Assembly (NCBI GenBank): GCA_937890445.1
Contig: CALACD010000176.1
Coordinates: 1-39,063, forward strand
Source: an uncultured Acidimicrobiia bacterium
GTDB taxonomy: Bacteria > Actinomycetota > Acidimicrobiia > Acidimicrobiales > SZUA-35
Direction: 5' to 3'
DNA: 39,063 bases
Part shown: piece by piece, positions 29,750 through 38,440 of the stretch
How positions within the stretch are numbered: position 1 is the first letter of the stretch
Layout: each line of letters begins with the position of its first letter
Translations under genes and position numbers: made by a program
The notes under the pieces: generated by a model
The model's input: only the letters and a program-made list of their open reading frames with translations
Databases searched by the model: none
Told to the model about the DNA's origin: nothing

Positions 29750-30606
29750 CGATGTCGCTCTCGTCGCTGAGCCCACCAGTTGCCGACCGTTCGGTCCGTT
29801 CGCGTCCGGCCATGATCGGCCGCGGCCGACACCTCGTGGCCCTGATGATTCGCTGGCTGCCGGCGTTGCTGTTGATCATTGGCCTGCTGGCCCTCTGGGA
29901 GTGGGCGGGCCAGGCAGGACGGCTCCCGATCTCGGTTCCCGCTCCGTCGGCGATCGGCACCGAGTTCTCCGACAGTCGAGACATGCTGTGGTTCCACACG
30001 GCTCCGACGCTCTCCGCTGCGGCCAAGGGTTTCGTCGCTGCCGCCGTCAGCGCCTTCGTCCTCGGGATGGTCGTCGCCTTCCGTCCACGACTTGCGGGAC
30101 CGGTCTACCAAACGTCGGTGATCGTGTCGTCCGTCCCGCTGGTCGCACTCACACCGGTGCTGGTTCTCTGGCTCGACCGAGGAGACACCGTCCGCACCAC
30201 GGTCGCAGCCCTCGCCGGCTTCTTTCCGATCCTCGTCGGCTGTGTGCAGGGGTTCGGCGCTCGCGACTCCGGGCGCGAAGAGCTGTTCCTCGTCTTGTCG
30301 GCCGGAACCTGGCAGCGGTTCACGTCGTTGACGCTTCCTTCGTCGTTGCCCTACGTGTTCGCCGGGTTGAAGGCAGCGGCTGCTTCGGCAGTACTCGGAG
30401 CGATCATCGCCGAGTGGAGCGGCGGTGGTGGCACGCGCGGGTTGGGCCAGATGATGACGAATGCACTGTTCGGTTTCAACGTCCCGCGGACCTGGCTGAC
30501 GATCGCCACGGCTGCATTCCTGGCCGTCGGCGCCTACGCCATCGTTGCAACGGCAGAGAGATTGGTCGTCCGCTGGGATCACGACACTGCAGGAGTCGAA
30601 CGATGA
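29746..30606 (+). CDS. ABC importer permease 1
   Basis: A 286-residue inner-membrane protein with about six hydrophobic helices after a short hydrophilic N-terminus. The ATPase-coupling region near the end of the middle third reads SAGTWQRFTSLTLPSSLPYVFAGLKAAAASAVLGAI, the EAA-loop pattern of the SsuC/TauC/ThiX group. It has overlapping starts and stops with its neighbours. It pairs with the second permease gene, giving a heterodimeric channel instead of the homodimer usual in SsuC systems. Confidence 0.93.
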   Translation: MTMSLSSLSPPVADRSVRSRPAMIGRGRHLVALMIRWLPALLLIIGLLALWEWAGQAGRLPISVPAPSAIGTEFSDSRDMLWFHTAPTLSAAAKGFVAAAVSAFVLGMVVAFRPRLAGPVYQTSVIVSSVPLVALTPVLVLWLDRGDTVRTTVAALAGFFPILVGCVQGFGARDSGREELFLVLSAGTWQRFTSLTLPSSLPYVFAGLKAAAASAVLGAIIAEWSGGGGTRGLGQMMTNALFGFNVPRTWLTIATAAFLAVGAYAIVATAERLVVRWDHDTAGVER

Positions 30607-31442
30607 GCGCCGCCATCGCTCGTCCAGGCATCGGGGATCGCCCCACTGACGGTGGAGCCGGTTCGGCCTCGAACCGGCTCTTGCGACGCCTCGGGAGATC
30701 GTCGTTGTTGATCGGCACCTCCGTTGGTGCAGTGCTCCTCGTGTGGTGGGCGCTGTTGGCCATCCTCGACGTGCCGTCCTACTTCATGCCTGGCCCAGGG
30801 CCGACGTTGCAGACGCTCATCAGCGACCGTTCCGAACTGGCATCTCATGCTCGGGTGACGTTGCTCGGAACCGGTGCCGGTGTTGGCGTCGCCACTGTCT
30901 TCGCCGTCGGGCTCGCCATGGTCTTCGTGTCGTCGGCTCATCTGGAACGGGCGTTGCTTCCGCTGGCCATCACCTTCCGAAGCATTCCCATCGTCGCGAT
31001 CGCCCCGCTCGTCACACTGATCGTCGGGCGGGGCTTCGCCACCAGCATCGTGTGCGTCACGATTGTCTGCTTCTTCCCGATCCTGGTGAACACAGCTCGC
31101 GGCCTCCGGGCCGCCACACCCGAGATGCACGAACTGATGCGGGTCAGTGGAGCGACTCGGCTGCAGAGCTTCCGGTACGTCCGCTTCCCGGTCATGACGC
31201 CATATCTCTTCGCCGGGCTCCGAAGCGCGGCCGCCGTCGCAGTGCTCGGCGCGATGTTGGCGGAATGGCTGACCGGCCAGCAGGGCCTGGGGTACCTGCT
31301 CATCGCCGCCGTCGCTCTTCGGGACAACGAGTTGCTGTGGTCGGTCGTGATCGTCTCCTCGGCGTGCTCGCTTGCCTTCTTCGCAATCATGCAGGCCGTG
31401 GAACGGTTGTTCGTGGACTGGTCGACAGGAGAACGTTCATGA
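30603..31442 (+). CDS. ABC importer permease 2
   Basis: A 279-residue inner-membrane protein of the same family as the preceding one. The EAA-loop region is VSGATRLQSFRYVRFPVMTPYLFAGLRSAAAVAVLGAM, followed by AEWLTGQQGLGYLL. About six membrane helices are visible. The ATG at 30603 overlaps the stop of permease 1; a longer in-frame extension upstream is a shadow of permease 1. Two distinct permeases suggest an asymmetric translocation path. Confidence 0.93.
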   Translation: MSAAIARPGIGDRPTDGGAGSASNRLLRRLGRSSLLIGTSVGAVLLVWWALLAILDVPSYFMPGPGPTLQTLISDRSELASHARVTLLGTGAGVGVATVFAVGLAMVFVSSAHLERALLPLAITFRSIPIVAIAPLVTLIVGRGFATSIVCVTIVCFFPILVNTARGLRAATPEMHELMRVSGATRLQSFRYVRFPVMTPYLFAGLRSAAAVAVLGAMLAEWLTGQQGLGYLLIAAVALRDNELLWSVVIVSSACSLAFFAIMQAVERLFVDWSTGERS

Positions 31443-33154
31443 GCGTTGGCAAACCGACCTCGGTCCCCCGCGGCCGCCCCCTCGGCCCGTCGGTCTTTCC
31501 GCCGCCCGAGAGCCTTCGTCCGACGCTTCGAGGCACCCACGGTCTGGTCGTCGCAGGGAACCCACTGGCCTCCCAGATCGCCGCCGCGGTGCTCGAGGCA
31601 GGCGGCAACGCCATCGACGCCGGTGTCAGCGGCAGCTTGGCGCTGACCGTCGTGCAGCCCGACATGTGCAGCCTCGGCGGTATCGCCCCCATCGTGTTCC
31701 GTCGGGCCGGTGAGCAGACCGTCCACAGCGTGGCCGGCGTGGGAACCTGGAGCGCCTCGGCCTCCATCGACGCCTTCCGGGCCCGGCACGGCGACACGAT
31801 GCCGCCGGGCGTCGCCTCCACGGTGGTCCCCGCGGCCCCCGCCGCCTTCATCGCTGCTCTGCGGGCTGCTGGTACCTGGCGCTTTCACGAGGTGGCGGCC
31901 ATGGCGATAGAACTGGCGGCTGACGGGTTCCCCGTCGATCCCACCCTGGCCGCCGGGCTCGATTTCTTCGGCCAGGTCTTCAAGCAGTGGTCGTCGACCA
32001 CCGACATCTACTGGCCTGACGGGGCGCCGGCACCCACGGGCTCGTTGCTGCGACAACCCGACCTTGCTGCCGTTCTGTCGGAACTGGCCGCCGCCGATGC
32101 TCGCGAGCCGGACCGCGACCGTGGGCTCACCGCAGCCCATCGGGCGTTCTACGAAGGCCGGATCGCCGAGACCATGGTCGACTTCGTGACCGCGGGCGGA
32201 GGGTTCCTCACCCTCGAAGACATGGCAACGTTCTCCGCCGACATCGCCGAGACCCCGTCGCGTCGCTATCGCGACATGGTGGTTCACGCCCCGCATGCAT
32301 GGACCCAAGGGCCGTTGCTTCTCCAAGCGCTGGCCATCCTGGAGACCTTCGATCTCGCTGCGTTGTCCCCCGGTTCGGCCGACCTCCTCCACCTCATCAC
32401 CGAAGCGATCACCCTGGCCGCTGGTGATCGCGAGCGGTACTACGGCGATCCGGACTTCGTCGACGTCCCTCTCGAGTGGCTCCTCTCTGACGAGCACGCA
32501 AAGGAACGAGCGGCCCAGATCACCGCGGACGCTTCGCTGCCGAACGTCGCAGGATTCACCGGCGACGCCATTCGCTCGACCACCCATCTCTCGGTGGTCG
32601 ACGCTGCAGGCAACGCCTTCTCGACCGCCCCCAGCGACACGATGTCGCTCGCTCCCGTCGTTCCCGGACTGGGCTTCATTGTTTCGCCTCGCGGTATCCA
32701 GAGCCGTCTCGATCCCGACCATCCAGCCTCGCTCGAACCCGGGAAGCGACCTCGCATCACCCCGGCACCGGTGATTGCCTTCGACCGCGACGGCCAGCCG
32801 TGGGCGCTCTCGTGCCCCGGCGGCGACGTCATCCTGCAGGCGATCCTCCAAGTCATCGTCTCGGCCGTCGATCACTCCATGACCCCTCAGCAAGCGGTCG
32901 AGGCCCCTCGCATCTGCGCCCTCACGTTCCCCAACTCCTTCCACCCCCATCAACAGATCGATGGCCAGCTCTGCGTCGAGGGCCGCATCGACGAAGCCGT
33001 TCGCATCGATCTGGAAAACAGGGGTCACCACGTCCAGGACTGGCCCGACTGGGAGTTCGATGCGGGGAGCGTCGCCCTCGTCCGTGCTCTCCCCAACGGG
33101 ACGCTCGAGGCCGGGGCCGACCCGCGTCGGGCAGCTCACACCGCCGGCCGTTGA
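31439..33154 (+). CDS. Gamma-glutamyltransferase-fold Ntn hydrolase without signal peptide
   Basis: A 571-residue GGT-family protein. The processing and nucleophile site TTHLSVVD is intact (Thr381 is the expected new N-terminus after self-cleavage into large and small chains). Other family marks are NPLASQIAAAVLEAGGNAIDA near the start, a C-terminal VEAPRI-type stretch and the final DPRRAAHTAG. True GGTs are exported; this one has no signal sequence and follows importer genes, so it is probably cytosolic. GGT-fold proteins such as oxamate amidohydrolase (HpxW) show that the family also cuts small amides. It overlaps the permease stop by four bases. A longer in-frame ORF from 30743 is out of frame with permease 2 and is not used. 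Confidence 0.9.
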   Translation: MSVGKPTSVPRGRPLGPSVFPPPESLRPTLRGTHGLVVAGNPLASQIAAAVLEAGGNAIDAGVSGSLALTVVQPDMCSLGGIAPIVFRRAGEQTVHSVAGVGTWSASASIDAFRARHGDTMPPGVASTVVPAAPAAFIAALRAAGTWRFHEVAAMAIELAADGFPVDPTLAAGLDFFGQVFKQWSSTTDIYWPDGAPAPTGSLLRQPDLAAVLSELAAADAREPDRDRGLTAAHRAFYEGRIAETMVDFVTAGGGFLTLEDMATFSADIAETPSRRYRDMVVHAPHAWTQGPLLLQALAILETFDLAALSPGSADLLHLITEAITLAAGDRERYYGDPDFVDVPLEWLLSDEHAKERAAQITADASLPNVAGFTGDAIRSTTHLSVVDAAGNAFSTAPSDTMSLAPVVPGLGFIVSPRGIQSRLDPDHPASLEPGKRPRITPAPVIAFDRDGQPWALSCPGGDVILQAILQVIVSAVDHSMTPQQAVEAPRICALTFPNSFHPHQQIDGQLCVEGRIDEAVRIDLENRGHHVQDWPDWEFDAGSVALVRALPNGTLEAGADPRRAAHTAGR

Positions 33155-33200
33155 CGTCCATGGCCACTCCACTCGACCCGCTCACCAACTTCGCTTCACG

Positions 33201-33207
33201 AAGGAGA
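33201..33207 (+). promoter_or_regulatory. Strong ribosome binding site
   Basis: AAGGAGA stands 10 bases before ATG 33218. It follows the only real gap (63 bases) inside the operon and decides the start of the next gene. Confidence 0.8.
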
Positions 33208-33217
33208 CCCAAACCAC

Positions 33218-33955
33218 ATGATCATCGATGCCTACAACTGCGTCTGGGGGACGGCCGGATCCTCCGACTACCTCACGCACACGCCCCGAACGGCCGAAGC
33301 GTTGATGGCAGTGATGGACGCGCAAGGGGTGGACATGGCGGTCATCACCGGACTCGGTCAGATGATGGACAACGACTACCTGATCGAGGCCTGTGCTGCC
33401 TATCCCGACCGCTTCGTTGGGATGGGCCAAGCCGATCCGCGCAAGCCCGACGCCCTCGATTCGATTCGCTCGTTCGCCGAGCATCCGGGAATGAAGGCCC
33501 TCAAGCTCCACCCGACGATGCACGGGTACCACGTCTGTGACCACGGCCTTCTCGACCCGATCTTCGATCTGGCTGCCCAGCTCGGCTTGGTGGTGTTGGT
33601 CAACGCCCTCGACGATCCGTTCTGTGCTCCTCTGTCGATCGAGGAGATCGCTCGCAACTTTCCGACGGTTCCAACCCTCATCGCCCATTCGGGCGTCATC
33701 TGGAACGTGATGGAGGCGATCCTCGTTGCCGGGCGAACCTCCAATCTCTATCTCGAGACCTCCGCCACCCAGCTCATCGACGTCGAGACCATGTACCGAA
33801 TGGTCGGTCCCGAGAAGATCGTGATGGGCACCGACTGGCCCTGTTTCGACTTCGAACTGGAGATGCTCAAGCTCAGCAAAGCCGTGCCCGATGATGAGGC
33901 GAGACAGGCGATCATGGGCGACAACCTGGCCAACCTGTTGGGGATGGCGTCATGA
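33218..33955 (+). CDS. Amidohydrolase-2 (ACMSD-like) paralogue 1, metal ligands altered
   Basis: A 245-residue TIM-barrel protein, somewhat shorter than ACMSD relatives (about 290-330). The usual N-terminal D-x-H-x-H is here IIDAYNCVWG: residues 6 and 8 are Tyr and Cys. The strand-5 histidine is Asn129 (VLVNALDD). KLHP (His98), LIAHSG (His157) and MGTDWP (Asp206) are kept. With three of the usual metal ligands gone, the enzyme either uses another metal site or no metal. It is followed, with ATGA overlap, by a paralogue with the same changes, so the changes are ancestral and selected, not random. Substrate unknown; probably a decarboxylase or hydrolase in the operon's pathway. Confidence 0.82.
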   Translation: MIIDAYNCVWGTAGSSDYLTHTPRTAEALMAVMDAQGVDMAVITGLGQMMDNDYLIEACAAYPDRFVGMGQADPRKPDALDSIRSFAEHPGMKALKLHPTMHGYHVCDHGLLDPIFDLAAQLGLVVLVNALDDPFCAPLSIEEIARNFPTVPTLIAHSGVIWNVMEAILVAGRTSNLYLETSATQLIDVETMYRMVGPEKIVMGTDWPCFDFELEMLKLSKAVPDDEARQAIMGDNLANLLGMAS

Positions 33956-34698
33956 TCGTCGACGCCTACAACAACACCTGGGTCGTGGAGAACTCCTCGA
34001 GTTTCCTCGGCGGCGACGAGTTCGGGGTCGACCGTCTCATCGAGGTGATGGACGCTGGCGGTGTCGACATGGCCATGGCCACCTCGCTCGGGCAACTGCC
34101 GGACAACGACTACATCGCCGACTGCGTCCGCCGATACCCCGACCGGATCTTCGGGTTCTCGGTGGTCGATCCTCGTCGACCGGATGCCGTCGACGAGGTG
34201 CACCGGACCGCTGAACTCGGTTTGGTCGGCGTGAAGCTCCATCCGACCATGCACGGTTACCACGTCTGTGACCATGGCCTGCTCGATCCCGTCTTCCGGG
34301 CCTGCGCCGACACCGGCCAGGCTGTGCTCTTCAATGCTTTGGATGATGCCTTCTGCGCTCCTCTCGGAATGGAAGAGATCGCTCGCGGCTTCCCCGAGGT
34401 GCCCACCCTCATCGCCCACATGGGAACCGTCTGGAACACCACCGAGGCGATCCTTGTCGCTGGGCGCACGCCGAACATCTACCTGGAGACGTCGAGCACG
34501 CAGTTGCTCGAGGTTCGCACGGCCTATGACCAGTTGGGTCCGGACCGACTCGTCATGGGCACGGACTGGCCGGCCAGCCACATGGACCTGGAGCGGATGA
34601 AGATTGCCCGAGCCATTCCCGACGCCGATGACCGAGCCAAGGTCGAGGGCGCCAATCTGTCCGCGCTGTTGGGCTTGTCCGTAGGGAGCGACGCATGA
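33952..34698 (+). CDS. Amidohydrolase-2 paralogue 2, same altered metal ligands
   Basis: A 248-residue paralogue of the preceding protein, similar along its whole length. It shares LHPTMHGYHVCDHGLLDP, FNALDDAFCAPL, LIAH and MGTDWP. Here the N-terminal motif is IVDAYNNTW, so the HxH positions are Tyr and Asn, and the strand-5 ligand is again Asn. The pair may form a heterodimer with one site at each interface, or act on successive intermediates. It overlaps the preceding stop and the next start by four bases each, so the three proteins should be made together. No signal peptide. Confidence 0.82.
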   Translation: MIVDAYNNTWVVENSSSFLGGDEFGVDRLIEVMDAGGVDMAMATSLGQLPDNDYIADCVRRYPDRIFGFSVVDPRRPDAVDEVHRTAELGLVGVKLHPTMHGYHVCDHGLLDPVFRACADTGQAVLFNALDDAFCAPLGMEEIARGFPEVPTLIAHMGTVWNTTEAILVAGRTPNIYLETSSTQLLEVRTAYDQLGPDRLVMGTDWPASHMDLERMKIARAIPDADDRAKVEGANLSALLGLSVGSDA

Positions 34699-35858
34699 CG
34701 ATCGATCTCGGACGAACCATTGCCGACACGGCAGCCCTTGTCGCCATCGACAGTCAGAATCCTGGCCCCCAAGAAGGTGAGTGCGCAGCTTGGGTAGCCG
34801 ACCGGTTGGGCGGAATGGGCCTGGCCGTCGAACAACAGCGGGTCGAGGATGGGCGACACAACCTGATCTCGACACTGCCCGGCTCGGGGGAAGCGCCCCG
34901 CCTCGTGCTCCTGGCCCACCTCGACACGGTCCCGTTCGGGGATTCGTGGAGTGTCAAGCCACTCGGGGGCGACATCCGCGACGGGAACCTGTACGGCAGA
35001 GGTTCATGTGACATGAAGGCCGGCCTGGCCCTGGCCCTCAACCTCTTCGAGGAACTGTCCACGTCAGGAGTACCGCTGCGGGGAGATCTGGTGCTCTGCG
35101 CCACCGTCGACGAGGAGTCCCCGCACATGGCCGGCGCACACGCCTTGGTGCACCAGGGCCTGGTCGGTGACAACGACCAGGTCTTGGCACTGGAACCGAC
35201 GGGATGTCGCTTGCGAATCGCACAAGTCGGTTTGCGGTGGCTGGAGGTCACGGTCAACGGGCGCCAATGTCACGCCGGTCGATCGGTGTTGGGCATCGAT
35301 GCCAACCATGTGATGGCGCGTGTGATCGAACGCGTCAAGGCGTTGATCGCAGGCCTCGGCGTTGACGATCCGCTTCTGGGCCCGACGCAGGTGACGTGCG
35401 GAACCCTCGGGGGAGGCGTTGCGACCAACGTCGTTCCCGGCTCGAGCCGGGCGACCTTCGATGTCCGGCTGGTTCCTCCCTTCACGCCCGACTCGATCGC
35501 CGAACTGATCGAACCGGTCGTCGCTGCCACGGTCGCCGAGTTCCCGGGAGCGACCTACGAGTTCGGGGGCCTGGGTGCTGCCCGCCCTCCCGTGTATGCG
35601 AGCGAGGACGCTCATCTGGTGAAGGGTCTCCGCCGCTCGTTCCAGTCCGTCACGGGACGCCCGTTGGAGAGCGGTGGCGCCGATGGTCACGAGGCCTACA
35701 CCGACGCCTCCATGATCTCGGCCCTCACCGGCAACGACGGCTGCACGGTGTTCGGTCCGGGCTCGTCCGACGTCGCCCACACGGTCGACGAGTTCGTACC
35801 GCTGGACGACATCGAACTGGTCGCCGGTGTCCTCAACGACTTGGTGGCGAATTGGTGA
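34695..35858 (+). CDS. M20-family metal-dependent deacylase/amidohydrolase (ArgE/DapE/ACY1-like)
   Basis: A 387-residue two-domain enzyme. Zinc and catalytic residues are visible: HLDTVP (His75, Asp77), GRGSCDMKAG (Asp105), DEES (Glu139, Glu140), LEPTG (Glu166) and AHTVDEF (the C-terminal His near residue 366). The lid/dimerisation domain occupies about residues 175-290, with CHAGRS and GGGVATNVVPG typical of the family. It should hydrolyse an N-acyl, N-formyl or carbamoyl amide. M20 relatives include formylaminopyrimidine deformylase (YlmB) and allantoate amidohydrolase, both of which fit a nitrogen-compound pathway. ATGA overlap upstream, GTGA overlap downstream. Confidence 0.9.
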   Translation: MTIDLGRTIADTAALVAIDSQNPGPQEGECAAWVADRLGGMGLAVEQQRVEDGRHNLISTLPGSGEAPRLVLLAHLDTVPFGDSWSVKPLGGDIRDGNLYGRGSCDMKAGLALALNLFEELSTSGVPLRGDLVLCATVDEESPHMAGAHALVHQGLVGDNDQVLALEPTGCRLRIAQVGLRWLEVTVNGRQCHAGRSVLGIDANHVMARVIERVKALIAGLGVDDPLLGPTQVTCGTLGGGVATNVVPGSSRATFDVRLVPPFTPDSIAELIEPVVAATVAEFPGATYEFGGLGAARPPVYASEDAHLVKGLRRSFQSVTGRPLESGGADGHEAYTDASMISALTGNDGCTVFGPGSSDVAHTVDEFVPLDDIELVAGVLNDLVANW

Positions 35859-37156
35859 CGACGATCGACCCCGACGCGCACACGAAGCTCATCCTTCGTG
35901 ACGTCCGACTCCTCGAGGCAGATGGAGCATTCGACGTCGCCATGGACGCAGGTTTGATCTCCGCTGTCGGGCCCGTTGGTTCACTGGATTCTCACGCGGC
36001 CGACGAGGTCGATGCCGAGGGTCGTCTGTGCACTGCGGCATTCGTCGATGGCCACGTCCACCTGGACAAGAGCTACCTCTCCGAACTGCCCGGTTTCGCA
36101 GGAAAGGTAGGAGCCGAGTTCTTCGATGAGCTTGCGAAGTTCAAGGCATCGACCGGGCCCGAAGGTGGGCCTGCCACCGTCATGGACCGAATGCGGCGAG
36201 CCGCTCACAACGTCATCCTGAACGGCACCGGCACGCTCCGGGCACAGATCGACGTCGACCCGATCGTAGGCTTGGCGCACCTCGATGCGGCGCTCGCCCT
36301 GCGCGAGGAACTGGCCCCACTGCTGCGGCTTCAGATCGTGGTGTTCCCCCAAGAGGGTCTGGTCGGCAATCCAGCGGCTGCGGAACTCGTGGAAGAAGCG
36401 CTGCACCGGGGAGCGGACGTGATGGGTGGCGCTCATGGGTTCGACCGTTCGGCGACGAGCACGGACCACTACGAGGCTTGCTTCGAGTTGGCGGCCCGTC
36501 ATGACGTCGACATTGATCTCCATCTTGACTTCGATGCCACGCCCGAGTGGCCACTGGAAACGTGGGACATCTGGCAGGTCGCTCGGCTCACACGAGAGCG
36601 CGGCTGGCAGGGCAGGGTCACCGTCGCTCATCTCACGCAACATGGGCAACTCGACCCCGCCGGCCGAGAGGCGCTGGCAGCACTGCTCGTCGACAACAAC
36701 ATTGCCCTGACCGTCGTGCCAGGAGCAGAACTCCACGGTGCGAGGTTCTGGACCGAAGTTCCGCTCGACGACGTCGGTGCTGCGACGGCTGGCTACGGAG
36801 AACTCGTCGAGCGCGGTGTACAGCTGTCCTACGCAGGAGGTCATCTGGCCGATGCCTTCAATCCCTTCGGCGACGGCGATCTACTCCGCGATGGGCTTCT
36901 TCTCAGCGCCGCCCGCAACCTCGGCGACCCGTGCGTGGGGGGGTGTCACATCCTGACGCTGGGAACGACGACCCCAGCGGCGGCAGCCGGATTGCCCGGT
37001 CCCCACGGGATCGTGCCCGGCGCCTTGGCCGACTGCGTCGTGTTCGATGCCTCCGACGCGGACACCGCAGTACGTCATCAGGCCGATCGATGGCTCGTCA
37101 TCCACCATGGGCGACCTGTCGCCACGACCCGCACAACAAAGGAGCTCTTGTCATGA
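35855..37156 (+). CDS. CodA-like amidohydrolase with unusual strand-8 motif
   Basis: A 433-residue amidohydrolase of the cytosine-deaminase type. Metal and catalytic motifs are DGHVHLDKS (His67, His69), DLHLDFD (His223) and VAHLTQ (His259). The strand-8 region normally reads like A-S-D-N-x-x-D-P-F-x-P-x-G with a metal-binding Asp; here it reads YAGGHLADAFNPFGDGD, so that Asp is replaced by Gly329, next to His330. The rest of the loop is typical. Start GTG 35855 overlaps the previous stop, and the longer upstream frame is a shadow of the M20 gene. It may hydrolyse a ring amide or deaminate a heterocycle; the altered ligand makes the exact reaction uncertain. Confidence 0.85.
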   Translation: MTTIDPDAHTKLILRDVRLLEADGAFDVAMDAGLISAVGPVGSLDSHAADEVDAEGRLCTAAFVDGHVHLDKSYLSELPGFAGKVGAEFFDELAKFKASTGPEGGPATVMDRMRRAAHNVILNGTGTLRAQIDVDPIVGLAHLDAALALREELAPLLRLQIVVFPQEGLVGNPAAAELVEEALHRGADVMGGAHGFDRSATSTDHYEACFELAARHDVDIDLHLDFDATPEWPLETWDIWQVARLTRERGWQGRVTVAHLTQHGQLDPAGREALAALLVDNNIALTVVPGAELHGARFWTEVPLDDVGAATAGYGELVERGVQLSYAGGHLADAFNPFGDGDLLRDGLLLSAARNLGDPCVGGCHILTLGTTTPAAAAGLPGPHGIVPGALADCVVFDASDADTAVRHQADRWLVIHHGRPVATTRTTKELLS

Positions 37157-38388
37157 CCCTGTTTCCCGAGCACGGACTGAGCCGGTCCGAGATCGAAGCG
37201 GCCCTCGATGCAGCGTCGGTTGACCACGATGCGCTGCGAGGCGGGCCAGCAAGCTTCTCGTTGGAAGTCGACGAAGACTTACAGGGAGTGATCCTGCATG
37301 CCTTCGGTCGATTCCTCACACACAACGCCGTTTTCGGTGAGAGCCTTCCTTCGCTCTCCACCATGGAGGCCGAGCTGATCGCCATGGCAGTGGAGATCCT
37401 TCGTGGCGGCCCGGAGGCCACGGGGTTCGTCACCCTCGGTGGAAGCGAGAGCATCTTCACCGCACTCCATGGTGCCAGGACGAGAGCACGATCTCGGGGT
37501 CACGGCCCGGTCTACGAGGTGGTCTGCCCGGAAACCATCCATCCGGCGTTCGCGAAGGCATGCCACTACCTCGGTCTCGATCTGGTAGCGATTCCGCCCG
37601 GCGAGGATCTACGTGCCGACGTCGCGGCCATGGAACGAGCCTGCGGGCCAGCCACCATCGCAATGTGCGGCTCGGCCCCGCAATGGCCACATCATCGCTT
37701 CGACGAAATCGGGGCGCTCGCCGCGGTGGCTGTCGAGAAGGATCTGTGGTTCCACGTCGATGCGTGTGTCGGTGGTTACCTCGCTCCGTTCGTCGCCGAG
37801 GCCGGCTGGCCAATTCCCGACTTCGATTTCTCGGTGCCAGGTGTCTGTTCTCTTTCGGCCGACCTCCACAAGTGGGGCTACGCAGCGAAGCCGGCATCGA
37901 CCGTGTTGTTCGCTTCGGAGGAACTCGCCGAGTTCGCGAAGGCCCCAGCCGTCGATTGGGATTGCGGCGTCTATGTCACACCGAGCGTGGCCGGCACGCG
38001 GCCGGGTGCCTCGCTCGCCGCTGCATGGTCCGTCCTTCGCTATCTTGGGCGAGACGGGTTCGTGGAGCTGGCACGACGAACGATGACCGTCAGGGATCGG
38101 CTGGTCGATGGCATCGATGCCATCGACGGGATGTCGAGCAGGTCGACAGATCTAGCCATGGTGATCTACGGGTCTGACACGCTCGACACGATGGCGGTTG
38201 GTGACGCAATGGAGGCGAAGGGCTGGCTCGTCATGCGCCTCATTGCCCCAACGCCTCAGCTCCAGCTCCTGGTCGATCGGTTGAGCGACGAGTTCGTGGA
38301 CGCTTTTCTGGTCGACCTGGAAGCGGCCGTTGCCGAGGTGGCCGCTGGCCGACGGAGTCCCGAGATGCAGCGTGCCAGCGCCTACTGA
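37153..38388 (+). CDS. PLP-dependent group II decarboxylase (MfnA/sphingosine-phosphate-lyase-like)
   Basis: A 411-residue fold-type I enzyme. The PLP site is complete: GGSESI near residue 98-103, ETIHPAFAKA for ring stacking, HVDACVGGY with the Asp that pairs with the pyridine nitrogen, and SLSADLHKWGYAAKP with Lys240 as the Schiff-base lysine. Relatives decarboxylate aromatic or acidic amino acids (tyrosine, aspartate to beta-alanine) or cleave sphingoid phosphates. The chain is about 60-80 residues shorter than eukaryotic lyases and close to archaeal MfnA. It is the last enzyme of the operon (ATGA overlap with the preceding gene). A supply of beta-alanine to the NRPS cluster 20 kb away is conceivable but unsupported. 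Confidence 0.88.
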   Translation: MTLFPEHGLSRSEIEAALDAASVDHDALRGGPASFSLEVDEDLQGVILHAFGRFLTHNAVFGESLPSLSTMEAELIAMAVEILRGGPEATGFVTLGGSESIFTALHGARTRARSRGHGPVYEVVCPETIHPAFAKACHYLGLDLVAIPPGEDLRADVAAMERACGPATIAMCGSAPQWPHHRFDEIGALAAVAVEKDLWFHVDACVGGYLAPFVAEAGWPIPDFDFSVPGVCSLSADLHKWGYAAKPASTVLFASEELAEFAKAPAVDWDCGVYVTPSVAGTRPGASLAAAWSVLRYLGRDGFVELARRTMTVRDRLVDGIDAIDGMSSRSTDLAMVIYGSDTLDTMAVGDAMEAKGWLVMRLIAPTPQLQLLVDRLSDEFVDAFLVDLEAAVAEVAAGRRSPEMQRASAY

Positions 38389-38427
38389 CGTGACCGCAGG
38401 ACGCTCACTGACCGGTTGGGTCCCCGA

Positions 38428-38433
38428 TAGTCT
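38428..38433 (+). promoter_or_regulatory. Leaderless -10 box before the GntR gene
   Basis: TAGTCT is followed by 7 bases and GTG 38441, so the regulator probably has its own leaderless transcript in addition to read-through from the operon. No clear -35 is visible. Confidence 0.45.
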
Positions 38434-38440
38434 CGCGTCT

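Noticed and set aside
30938-33172. A 744-codon open frame on the minus strand opposite permease 2 and the GGT-like gene
   Set aside because: Same cause: mirror of real codons, rich in Gly/Arg/Asp without domains.
37153-38388. Decarboxylase as the dedicated beta-alanine source for the NRPS
   Set aside because: It is embedded in the catabolic operon 20-30 kb away under separate control; shared chemistry alone is weak evidence.
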